Shown here: positions 44,662-54,766 of the stretch, one piece after another
Layout: every line of letters starts with the position of its first letter
Position numbering within the stretch: position 1 is the first letter of the stretch
From: Triangularia verruculosa
Taxonomy: Eukaryota > Ascomycota > Sordariomycetes > Sordariales > Podosporaceae
DNA length: 56,879 nucleotides
Reading direction: 5' to 3'
Assembly: GCA_033296885.1 (NCBI GenBank)
Contig: MU864044.1
Coordinates: 1-56,879, forward strand
Made by a program: the position numbers and the translations under genes
Notes under the pieces: model-generated
What the model was told of the DNA's origin: nothing
The model's input: only the letters and a program-made list of their open reading frames with translations
The model's database searches: none

Positions 44662-45669
44662 TTACTCAGAGGAACTCCCCTCCCCACTCTTCGCCTCCTT
44701 CGTATCCCCATCGACATCCACATCCATGCTCTCATCCCCCTCTGCAAACTGGCGAATGACATTCTTGACCCCCTCTAAGCGCTCCTTCAAAGCTTCTGCA
44801 ACAGCCACACTTGCCTCTTTAAACCCCTCCATATCATCACTCTCAATGGCAAGCAGGGCCTTCCGCAAATTGCCTTCACAAAACGCCGTTTCTTTCACCT
44901 GCGATTCGAGAGCAGTATACATGTCCGTTAACAACGTCGCCCCCATGATCTCATCGCTCTGCAACCTTCTCCTCAATAGGGCCGCATCATCCTTCTCCAA
45001 ACCCTCAATCTTTACCTCTTTAACGTTGCGCACCTGACCGAGCCACGTGCGTAGCACGCCAACCACCTCATGCTTCCCTCCGTCATTAACCCAATAGTCG
45101 TCGGCAAAAGGGTGACGCCGATCAAAGTTGTCGTCGTCGCCTTCGGCGTCGAGATCGCATTCAAGATGGATGAAATCAATCTGTATCCCCTTTGCCAAGA
45201 CCTCGTTCACCAACCTGCGTACGGCGTTCCGGATCAGCTCAATCTTATGCTCCTCGGTATAGGTGACGACGATGTGGTACCGGCTGGCGCGAGTTTCGGT
45301 CCTTCGCTCAAAGGGCATTGGGGCCAGGTAGGTCTGATAAAAAGGGCCAGCTGTATTATTCATCTCGAAACCGAACGTGTTCTCTCCGTAGAGAATGGGG
45401 AGGCCCTCGTCACGGACTTGGCGGCATGTGCGGAGGAACTGGGCGCTCAAGCGTGGGCGGCAATCATCATCGATTGTGGAATCAAGTCGAAAAAGAAGTC
45501 TGTAAATCCTGTTCCGGATTTCGCCTGGAAGGGACAGAAACTCGAGGGCCACCGCGGTAGCCTGGTTGGCTGGGGTCTCCATTTCGGCTGCCTTTCGCTT
45601 CAAGGATCGTCGTCCGACTGGCTGTGCCATCCGTTGGAAGCAGATAGCCGTTGCGCTAATTGGGGTCAA
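44662..45669 (-). CDS. 2EXR/F-box-like domain protein, 335 aa
   Basis: A single uninterrupted frame from ATG 45669 (an alternative ATG is 13 codons in). Residues 43-90 have the fungal 2EXR-type signature: FLSLPGEIRNRIYRLLF, then FLRTCRQVRDEGLPILYGENTF. This family is related to F-box proteins and is greatly expanded in Pezizomycotina; most members have no known substrate. The C-terminal half has Leu/Glu-rich helices and a very acidic tail (GDESMDVDVDGD). It lies between copies A and B on the same strand and has no RIP-type stops, unlike its neighbours, so it seems to be under selection or recently moved in. Probably nuclear or cytosolic; no membrane segments. Confidence 0.8.
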   Translation of the reverse strand: MTPISATAICFQRMAQPVGRRSLKRKAAEMETPANQATAVALEFLSLPGEIRNRIYRLLFRLDSTIDDDCRPRLSAQFLRTCRQVRDEGLPILYGENTFGFEMNNTAGPFYQTYLAPMPFERRTETRASRYHIVVTYTEEHKIELIRNAVRRLVNEVLAKGIQIDFIHLECDLDAEGDDDNFDRRHPFADDYWVNDGGKHEVVGVLRTWLGQVRNVKEVKIEGLEKDDAALLRRRLQSDEIMGATLLTDMYTALESQVKETAFCEGNLRKALLAIESDDMEGFKEASVAVAEALKERLEGVKNVIRQFAEGDESMDVDVDGDTKEAKSGEGSSSE

Positions 45670-46035
45670 TATTGTGGAGCGGCTTGTTGCTGACTGGTGG
45701 TGAGGTTGCGGTTTTGGAATGGAATGCAGAAGCTGAAAATCAGGAGCGAAGCGGTCTCGAAGAGAAATACGCTGATAAATCTTGCTTTCCTACAGTGAAA
45801 AGTTTAATGCTTTTTGCTATGCCCACCCAGTTTTGCCTTTTATCTCACATTCTAGGGCTTGGACCATGCGTTGAGGGCTTCGAAAGTTTGGCTTGCGCCC
45901 ACTGAAGCTTCTCGGATTCCCTTATCGAATGTCACGCCGTGGCAGTTGTGCAGTCTCGATACCCGTGATGAACGATTCCTGGTCACGAAATTTAATCAAG
46001 ACACCATAACAAAGCAACGATAAACCACAGATCTG
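45670..46035. other. Intergenic, nothing recognised
   Basis: A 366-bp spacer between copy B's stop and the 2EXR start. It should contain the 2EXR promoter, but no motif stands out. Confidence 0.4.
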
Positions 46036-49000
46036 CTAGTTCTTGACTCTCTTAGCCTCCCATGAGGAACACCAGATCTCTTCCATCCTCCCCCGCTTCC
46101 TCTTCCCCGTAGAGACTGGCTCCACCGCCGCATGGCACACCTTAAAACCACTCGCCGGCCTCGGGCCGCCACCAGCCATCGAGTCATCGTACCAAGCCTC
46201 CATCTGCAGAGGGCCCAATTTACCCCAGAGCTCCTTACCAAGCAACTCCTCCAAGCTTTCCTTGTCTTCAATCTTGTTGTTGAGCACCCTCAACGTTATC
46301 AGCCCCCTCAGACTTTCTTCACAGCCAACTCCATACGCCCTCGTGAGAAATGATCTCAAAAAGGCCGAAACAAGCTCAAAATGATGCCTCTTCATGTCCA
46401 ACACCTTCTCCAGCAGCTCAAACCGTGGGTCGGGATCCGACCCCTGGACGCTTTGACTGATCGCATCGGCAAACGGAATCCACAGCCTCTCAAACCGGGA
46501 AAGAGGCAATCTGGGCACGGATTCCAGCAGTTTCCGACAGAGCTTATCCCACAGTGTTTCCGGAACAAGTGTTTCGCCAGGTTTCAGATGCCCTTGGATC
46601 GCAGCCCACTGCATCTCTGCCCTTTTTTCAGGGGGGTGTTTGTCTTCATGTCTTGTGCTCGGGGCGAGGGGCAAACAAGCCGATATCCTTGAACTCGTCC
46701 AATTTCGGGCCAGCGTGATCCAAGACCTCTTCACGGTGCCGGATCCACAGGTGGGTGAACATCGTGACCAAGTCTTCTGGATCGATAGTCGCCACGTAGT
46801 TTTCGACGAGCTTAAAGCCCTCTGATTCGACATCCTTGTATGATTGGGCGCTACTGTCGTGTTCTTGAAGCCGAGTAAAGTCAACCAAATCGATGAAGGC
46901 GGTGGCGATGCCAAGGTATATTTCCAACAAGGTTTCATCAGAGATTGGAAAATCCCGCTGTTGAGGAGTTGGTCGCATGAGTTGTTCTTGGAGGTACCGA
47001 AGCAAGGTGAGATAGAGGCCGGCGTTTTCGTGGGAGGGTGGTATGATTTCTAGGAGTCTAGATGGAAGGGAATTGGGTCAGAAATGCAATCTGATGGGAT
47101 GAGAGAGAAAGAACGACTGCAAACAAGTCAGGGATGAGAGCGGCCTTACCTGTCGTTGAAGAAGGAAGGGAGTTCAATGAATGCAAACTTTGATTTCGAG
47201 ATATACTTTGCCATGGGAATCAGGGCCAGGATTTGAAACTCTCCAATGCCAATGTCATTTTGCTTCATTGATTCCAGGCATCCTTCAAGAGTATTGATGA
47301 TCCATGTATCCAACTCAAAGATGTTGTGACTCCCATCGTAGTGGGGGGCAAAGTATTCCATCGCGTCGACTCGGTCCTGCATGTCCCAATCAAAAAAAGC
47401 AACTAACATATCGGTCAATCTGTGTAACGCGTTAGATCGCCGTGATTTCCCACCACACTCGGTGCAAAGATGCATTGGAACATGGTACCTACCCCTTCTG
47501 AATCAGTTCAAAACGCTCCCCGCCATCAGACGAACTCGTCACATCAACCCAGCAACGTATCCAGTGCAGGAATGATGAATCGATTACGTTGGTATCACAA
47601 TCCCAGTACTTGGTGCATTGGACTACGGTGTGGATGAGGTCGAATTGGCCGGTCAAGATCAGAGCTTTCAAGATCCTTTCCACCGGCGAGTGCAGCATCA
47701 TCAAAGTTCTCTGGTACGCCCGCACCGGCTCGGGATCGTTCCCGAACTCGTCCTTGGCCTGTTTATCTTTTGGTGGATAGAAGTACATCTTCTTGCAGAG
47801 CTCGGTGAATCTGTCAGCGAAAAGCGGGCCAGTACATCCGTTTATGATTGACTGAGCAAGGTAGTTCAGAAATCCCCAGGACGCCTCGCTCAACTGATCC
47901 TGTGGTGGCATTGGATCGGTGAAAGGGGGTTTCTCGTATGGAGGTTCGTGGCGGACTAGATACTCGGAGACTAACGGTCGAGGGACGAGAACAATAGCTT
48001 GACATGAACAAAGATGCATCAGTTTGAACTCCTCACGTGTGCGCCTGGCACCTGTTGCTCGTGAGTAGGTCTTTAAAAGATGGGTTACCTACATAGGCGC
48101 GGTAAGTTTGCACTGCTACTGGACCCTGTTGAATCGTTAGACATGAACTGGACAACCACGGTAAGTTAGATGGAACTGACGTAAGCGCCCCGGCACTCAA
48201 TATAGCGCGTTTCCTGATTGTGAAACCCTTCGCGTGGATTCTCTTGAAGAAAACTGCCGGGTTCAAGTGTAGAGAGGGTATACCGCAGCAGGGAGTGTTC
48301 GTCCATATCGTGAAGGTTTAGAAGGCGGTATTTTGTCTCCTCTACATCGGTGATTGGATGGAAAGGTTTGGGTTTGACGTATGTGCCGTCTTTCAGACGA
48401 AGGCCGAGTCCACGTGAATAATACCTCGACGCTGATTTTCGGGAGCGTGACGAGCCCGAGTGCCGGGATTGTCTCTTTGCGAGAAATCGTTTCGCCTTTT
48501 GTCTACTGTACTCCAAAGCGTGATCGTACTCACAAATCCCTGTCTCCTCCATCTCGATAGTAGCTAGAAAGACGTCAAAGTCAGAATCATGGTGGCTGGT
48601 GGCGTTTAGGAGCACCCGAGCCTGAACCAAATCTCTCCCTCGGAGGCTATGGATAGAAGGATTAGTCCACCCATCGAGTTCCTGGTAAAGATCAGGTGTT
48701 TTTTCCGGTTCAATGCGGCCTTTCCGCGGGACGTGATAGATGCATTCCATCTGATTAGACGAAGTCTGCGATTGATGCCACCGCTCGAGTGCATTCAAGA
48801 GTGGCATCGTTTCAAGCACCGGCAACAAAGCTGTCGACGAGCGTGGTTGGGATGGCTGATCAGCGACGAGAGCGTAGACAACCATAAACCGGTACCCGGA
48901 TGCTAACGGCAGACATTTGTTGGAAACATCTGAACACCAAGCCGCATAAGATGTCACGAGGTTACGTCCGCAGGTTATGGAGCTCGGCTTATAGACAATG

Positions 49001-49130
49001 CGTTTACCCCGGTGTCTGAGAATCACATCGCCTCCAGCATCATGTTCCGAATCGGTGTATAACGGCAGGCTAACGACCAGGGTGCCGAACGTGGTGGAAG
49101 CAGTATTGGCACTGCTACAATTAAGCCTGA
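46036..49130 (-). pseudogene. 2OG-Fe(II)-oxygenase-like large protein, copy B (5'-truncated, frameshifted)
   Basis: The coding trace begins inside the beta-helix core at ~49100 (FGTLVVSLPLYTDSE, GGDVILRHRGKRIVY) with no first exon. It continues SYAAWCSDVSNKCLPLASGYR, then the 33-nt exon 48093-48125, then IVLVPR. The acceptor for that exon is AA at 47999-48000 where copies A and C have AG, explained by one C-to-T change on the plus strand. Later exons are intact across the point where A has its stop (MQDRVDAMEYFAP at 47380). Introns 47420-47488 and 47058-47149 are in the same phase as in A. A frameshift at ~46650-46690 separates DIGLFAPRPEH from the C-terminal part. The distal His of the 2OG fold is Asn (SDVSNK). 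Certainly non-functional. Confidence 0.75.
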
Positions 49131-49245
49131 AGGCAGCCGGTCACCTGACAGATCACATGATGACAATTTTCATTTTCACAGGCAGCGGACATCTTTCTTA
49201 CAAGATATAGCGACTGAGACTTTTCATAAGAAGACGACCCAGTGT

Positions 49246-52200
49246 CTATCTGTAGTGGCGATATCCCCTCAACTTCCAACAAACAGGCGCGACACGCTCC
49301 CATGAGTAGTCCAGCGCAGCACTAGCGTATCTATCCCACTCCTCCCTAGGCCTCTTCCTTTTCAAATGCCGGTTCTGTATATCTCTGGGCTGCACTTGCC
49401 TCGCTTCCTTGAACCATGCCTCTGGCTGTGGTCCCGCCCCAGCGAAACGATCATCGTACATCACCTTCATGTCTCCAGTGACCACAGCAATCCACAGGTC
49501 AATACCCAGGAGCTCGCTCAAGCCTTCGTGGTCGGCCCCAAACAGCTCGACGATGACAGAGACCGCTTCCAGCCTCCTCACTCTCCAACCACAGCCCACT
49601 CCGACAGCTCTCGTCAGATATGACTTGAAAACAGCCGTCGCAACGTCAATGTAATCTTGTCTCAAATCTTGTCTCATTCCAAATCTCTTTTCATTGATTT
49701 CATACTCGGGACCTTTCGCCGCCTTCAACTCGGCCTCAATGGAAAGGATCCAATCCAGAAAGGGCAACCACAACAATTCAAATTGCTCCAATGGAATATG
49801 GGGTAAAGCCCCCATAAACCTGCCGATAAAATCTCGGTATGGGGACCTTTAAGATTGCTTTGTCTGCAAGCGCCAAGTCCTCCTGCACACCAGCAATTTC
49901 GGTTTGTCCCCTTTCCACTGATGACTCCCCGCCTGTGCACATCTGCACGTCGACATCAGTAGTGAAACCTCTTTTCTTGGTTGAAGCCTCTCGCTGGAAG
50001 GTTTCTTCGAGGAGATAAGCTTGTAGGGTGACCCAGACATGGGCAAGACTTTCAGGGTCCACCGACGTAACGCCATTTCCGGTGTGATGCCCCAAGTTGA
50101 CTTCATTCTTGTATTGCATATCTTCATCGGTATGGCCTTTCATTCTGGCAAAGTCAATGGTCTCAAAGAGTGAAGACGCGACGCCCTTGAATAGTAGCTT
50201 TGCAGTTGCTGGGGGGAAGGGCAGAAAGTAGGATTGCGAGGTAGAAAAGTGGACGCGGTTGAGCTGAACGGCGAGGTAGCGTAGAAAAGCGATATACACC
50301 GAGGGTGAATATTCTGCAGGTGTAATGATCTTGAGAACACTATAGGAATGTCCGATTTCATCTTCAGTTAGCGGATCATCGTGAAAGCGACATGGACGTT
50401 ACAGATGGTCGGGCGAGGGGCGTCAAGGTACGTACGAGTTGGAGAAAAACTCCACGAGCCGATCGCTGGGAACATATCTGCCGAGCTGGATCAATGCCAT
50501 CTCATCAGACTCCCCGATGGGCTCACTATAGCCGCCGGTCATGTCTTCGAGGCATGTTTCGAGCACCTCATGGATCCACGATGCAAGCCCTGGAATCGCG
50601 TCGCTTCCATTCGCATCAGGTGCAAAATGAGCTACCGCCTACATCCGTTCATGCATTTCATAACCGAATGCATTTCGGAGGAGCTGACCCAGCCTGAGTA
50701 CAAGTCACAGTTAGCATGGAAGGCATTTAACTATCCGCAGATCTTTCCTGAGTTGGACCGAGCGAACGCAACTTACCCTGTTCGAATCTTCTCAAAACGC
50801 TCAGCCTGGAAATTTGAGGTCTTATCGTCAACCCATACCCGAAACCAGGCAAAAAACCACTAAGGCAGGTGCTCATCTTGTCCACCTCCATTATCTCGGG
50901 AAATCATTTCAAAGAGGTCAAAGTGCCCAACTCGTATCGTGGCCATGAGCATATCAGTGAGGTCGGAGGAGTACGCGATATCCGAGTGACACAAATTCCC
51001 CCATTGCTTGTCTAGCTTGGCCTGATAGGGGGATGGTTCCTTTGCCCAGACAGAACACATTTCAACGAACCCGTCCACAAAAAATGGCCAATTCCGCCCA
51101 CCAAGCACAGATCGGGCAAAGTCGAGCATTAATGACTCGAATGCTTCGCTGAAACGGGCAGTGTTTTTGGAAGACGTGCCATGATAGCTCGGCTTCCAGG
51201 TTCGGTCTTCGTGTCGAAGGAAGAAGCTTACCAATAACCGGCGAGGGACGATAACAATGGCCTGTTTACATCAAGTCAATGAGAAGTTCGAACTGGGGGG
51301 AAGCTGTAGGTAACACAAAGAGGTACCTATGTTAGTGGTGAGAAGAACCTACAGTTATAGAATAAGAATGTGTCGCGTGCGGCCCCTAAAATGCATTCGT
51401 GAGCGCAAGTTAGGATGAAAGGACAAGGCAATCACTCACGAAGTTGCCTTTCGCCTCTGAATAACGCTGCTCTGACCTCGCGGCCTTGCTGAAAGCATCT
51501 CGCTGCAGGAGGTTGGCCTGCTCGAGTTGACTAGGTGCATTTCCTAGCAGACGATCTCCTTCCATGGTAGAGATGTTGAGAATCCGATATTCGGCTTCCT
51601 CTACCTCTATCAAGCGATGAAAGCTTTTTGGTTTTGAGTATTTACCCCTTTTTCGGAGCCGCGGGTCGCGGGTCCTTGCTGTGTGCAATGGGTCTTCCAT
51701 CCTCATGGTCATCTTTGTCAAATATCTTCTGCGGTACTCCAACCCCTCGTCCTACTCACACGGCCCAGTCTGTGTCATCTCCGAACAGGCAAAGAACATG
51801 TCGAAAGCGGATTCCTCCCTGTTGATGGCGTCTCAAAGCATTCGAGCTTGTGCTAGGTCTTTGCCCTTGAGCTCATCGATCGACGTCCCGGGTGTATACT
51901 TGGCAGCAAGCAAAGGAGCGCGAGCATTGTCGAGCACATGATAGAGACAGTCCATCCCGCCTGAAAAAGGCAGTGACTGATACCATCGGCCAAGTGCATT
52001 TTGCAACGATGCCACATCTGGCTGTGGTAGCTGCGCTGCGGACGGGCGAGCTGGCTGAAACTCCGTATCGACAATAAGAGTGTACACCAGCATGCAGCGG
52101 TGGCCAGAGTGAACAGGGCGGAACTCACAGGAGACGTCGGAGTACCAAACGGCATAGGATGGATACGGGCGAATAGTCATAGCACTTGAGTTATACACAA

Positions 52201-52935
52201 TGCGGCTACCGCTGTGTGTGAGGATCACGTCCCCACCCTCATGTGCTTCAATAGTCGGCAATGTGATGACGAGGGTGCCGAATCCTTCGGGAATCGGGTC
52301 GGTTCTATAGGTATTTGGTCAGAGTGAACGGTTCCATGCCATATCTTAGTTAGAGTCTTGAATGCCCACCCAGTTTCGCTCTCACGGACCATGCCCCGAC
52401 GTGACAAAAGCATGTTCTGAAGTCGGGCACGAATGGGAGTTGAAGTTGCCATGCCCAGTTGCTGTGCCACATGAGGGCAAAGTTTATTCTGGACGTATTG
52501 GTTCCATCCATCATCGCGGAAGAAGAACTCGTTGGAATCCAGTGCAAAGGTACCTTTCCAAGCGTCGTCCAAAATGCCGGTATCTTGACGATGTTGATAA
52601 ATCATGGCATCGACCTGATCACCGTCTAGTATCTCGTGGATATGTCCTACATCGCCTGTCCCGGAAAGGTGCCTGGGCGGAGGATTTAAGCTACCGTTGA
52701 GAGTCCCGCAGGATGCAAAAAAGCCGGTGGGTGAGATCGAGGTGAGCGCATCAAGAATGTCCTTTTTGATAGACTCGTTGTCCGGACTGATCTCGCATAG
52801 TTCCATTGGGTACATGTTGTGGTGTAGGTCAGGTATGTGATCCGCATCACTCGACATGGCTGCCAGGTACGTTGACAAGATGTTGACATGACGCATAATG
52901 CAATATGGCGCGCTCCCCTGTTGCTTTCCGACCAC
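49246..52935 (-). pseudogene. 2OG-Fe(II)-oxygenase-like large protein, copy C (four stops, one frameshift)
   Basis: Exon 1 from ATG 52935 or 52857 has LTSISPTGFFASCG, the N-terminal family segment. Intron 52305-52369, then GTDPIPEGFGTLVITLP, GGDVILTHSGSRIVY, SYAVWYSDVSCEFRPVHSGHR. Where the family has HxD the sequence is ETG, and the distal His is Cys (SDVSCE). In-frame stops: TGA 51833-51835, TAG 51752-51754, TAG 50860-50862 and TAG 50639-50641. Each can be derived from CGA, CAG or similar by a C-to-T change. The 33-nt exon is at 51353-51385. A frameshift near 49846 leads to RDFIGRFMGALPHIPLEQFE. Exon phases match A and B throughout. The C-terminus ends ~120 bp from the start of the truncated copy B. 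Confidence 0.78.
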
Positions 52936-52974
52936 GCTGTGCTTTGCATTCGAAACGGCTAGAAGATCCGAGCG

Positions 52975-54152
52975 TTTCTTTAAGCCGATTTAAATTAATT
53001 CTCTACGCTATTTATTTTATATAGTAAATAAGATACTCCTAAATCCATTATAAACCATATTTAATACGCCCTATATTTCTGAAAATTATAATTAATTTCT
53101 TAGTATTTTCTTTTAACGATATTAATATATAGTAAAATAAAGGAAAAGGTTTAAGTTTTATTATTATTTTAGGGTAATATAAATAATACGAAGATCTAAG
53201 TTATAGTAAACTTTAATATACGTTAGATTCGGTAATATTATAGGACTTATTAATTTATTAATAATCCTTTTATAACTTTAAAGTTTTACTTTAATATTTA
53301 AATCTATATTCTTTACTTAATAGATATATATTACTTTATTTTATTTTCTATATAAATTTAATATCTTTTTTAATATATAGTATAAATTATAAAAAACTTA
53401 TTAATTATTCGCCGAGAAATTTAACTTTTATTTCGACGAATTATAATAGTTTTTAATTATTAAATATCAAGTATATATTTTTATATTAACGATATTATAA
53501 AGCTTTTCGAAAGTTAATCAAATTAATGAAGTAATAATATATAAAGTAATTTAGGCTAATAAATCCCTTTAATTTAATTAAATTAAAAAGATATTATAGT
53601 ATATAATAAAGATATTTATATTTTACGATAAATATAATATTAACTGGTGTAATAATTTATAATATATTAATTAAGCTTTTTTAAAAATCTAGCTTTAGAT
53701 AGAAAGTACTTTTATTAAAGGAAAACAATTTTATATATTATTAGCGATCTTAGTTATAAAATTTTAGTTTTTTAATATATTAAAGATAGTTAAATCATGA
53801 AAATAGTAAAAACTGGGCCCGAAGCTCAGAAAGCTTCATCAATGGTACAGTGTGCCCCACCACACTATATAGCACAGCGTACGTAAGATTTTTCCTAAGC
53901 TTCGGACTTCCGATATACTTACGTATACTTTAATACGAATGTTATAAAAAAGCTACGAAAAAATACAAAGCGCTATATAAAGTATATTTAAGTTATAATA
54001 AAAGACTTCTATATATAAAAGAATATTTATAAAATTCTTTCTACTCTATTTATTATAAAACTAATAACTCTTAAATTAATTTATTGAAATAGGTATGGCT
54101 CATATACAGGCCTAAGGGCCCTGTAGCTAATACACTAATAGCGTAGCGGAAT
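52975..54152. repeat. RIP-type AT-rich block
   Basis: The GC-normal to AT-rich transition is sharp at about 52975-52990. No protein family is recognisable. A GC-normal island at 53815-53900 and renewed GC content after 54090 suggest several pieces of different age. Nothing else is supported. Confidence 0.5.
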
Positions 54153-54766
54153 TGTCACACACGATACCTGTAGCTCACTGCTGGAGTGCTAGGCTACAGC
54201 ACCTGGTAGGTGCTGTAGAACAGAGAATTAGTGGGTAACCTTCTATATTTGTGGCGATAGCCTTCTAAAGTCTACTATAATACTCTGTAGTAGGGTTCGC
54301 ACTCGACCTCTACCACATACCCACCGAGGGCCTTCCAGGGCCTTGCACCCCAGGGCGGGCAGATAGGCCAGAGTATGGCTTGGAAGACCCCGATTTTGGT
54401 GAGGTTGGCTAAAAAGCGACTCACGCCCATACAAAAGTTCACCCAAACCGCCCCCCCTATAACCAAAGTGCGGGTCATCGTAGGGTTAGGGTTCCACCAA
54501 TTATGCAGGGCATGTATATAGGCCTTAATAGCCTAAATATAAAATATAGGCCATTTTGGTCCACTAAGGCCTCCGATGCAGGCCTTTGAAGTGCCCTGAG
54601 GTAGTGGGTGGAGCCTTTCCCTGGGTGCCGGGTAGGCGAGGATTGCCGGGTAGGTGACTTTGCCGTTGACTTGGCCGAATCCAGTATTCCACCACAACCA
54701 ACACCACGTAGTATTACAGCAGCTAACCCACTGTAATTACAGGCCTTACGGGGACCTGTTTTAACA
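54153..54766 (+). repeat. LTR preceding the third Gypsy element (left end approximate)
   Basis: GC-normal block that ends CCTGTTTTAACA at 54766 and is followed by the RIP-degraded coding DNA of a Gypsy element on the same strand, so it is read as a 5' LTR. The right part matches 1-163. A start at TGTCACACACG (54153) is a guess based on the TG rule. It contains an 11-bp perfect hairpin at 54194-54218. Short ORFs here (54243-54478, minus) have no motifs. Confidence 0.55.
54194..54218. repeat. Perfect 11-bp inverted repeat with 3-nt loop
   Basis: ctacagcacct, loop ggt, aggtgctgtag. The longest perfect short hairpin that I noticed in the GC-normal DNA. It lies inside the LTR-like block, near its presumed left end. 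Confidence 0.7.

Noticed and set aside
45070..45693. Plus-strand open frame of 207 codons
   Set aside because: Antisense shadow of the intact 2EXR-type gene, whose frame has clear family motifs.
50381..50863. Plus-strand open frame of 160 codons
   Set aside because: Antisense to a copy C exon that aligns with copies A and B on the minus strand.
54243..54478. Two minus-strand ORFs of 67 codons
   Set aside because: They overlap each other in different frames inside an LTR-like block and carry no motif.
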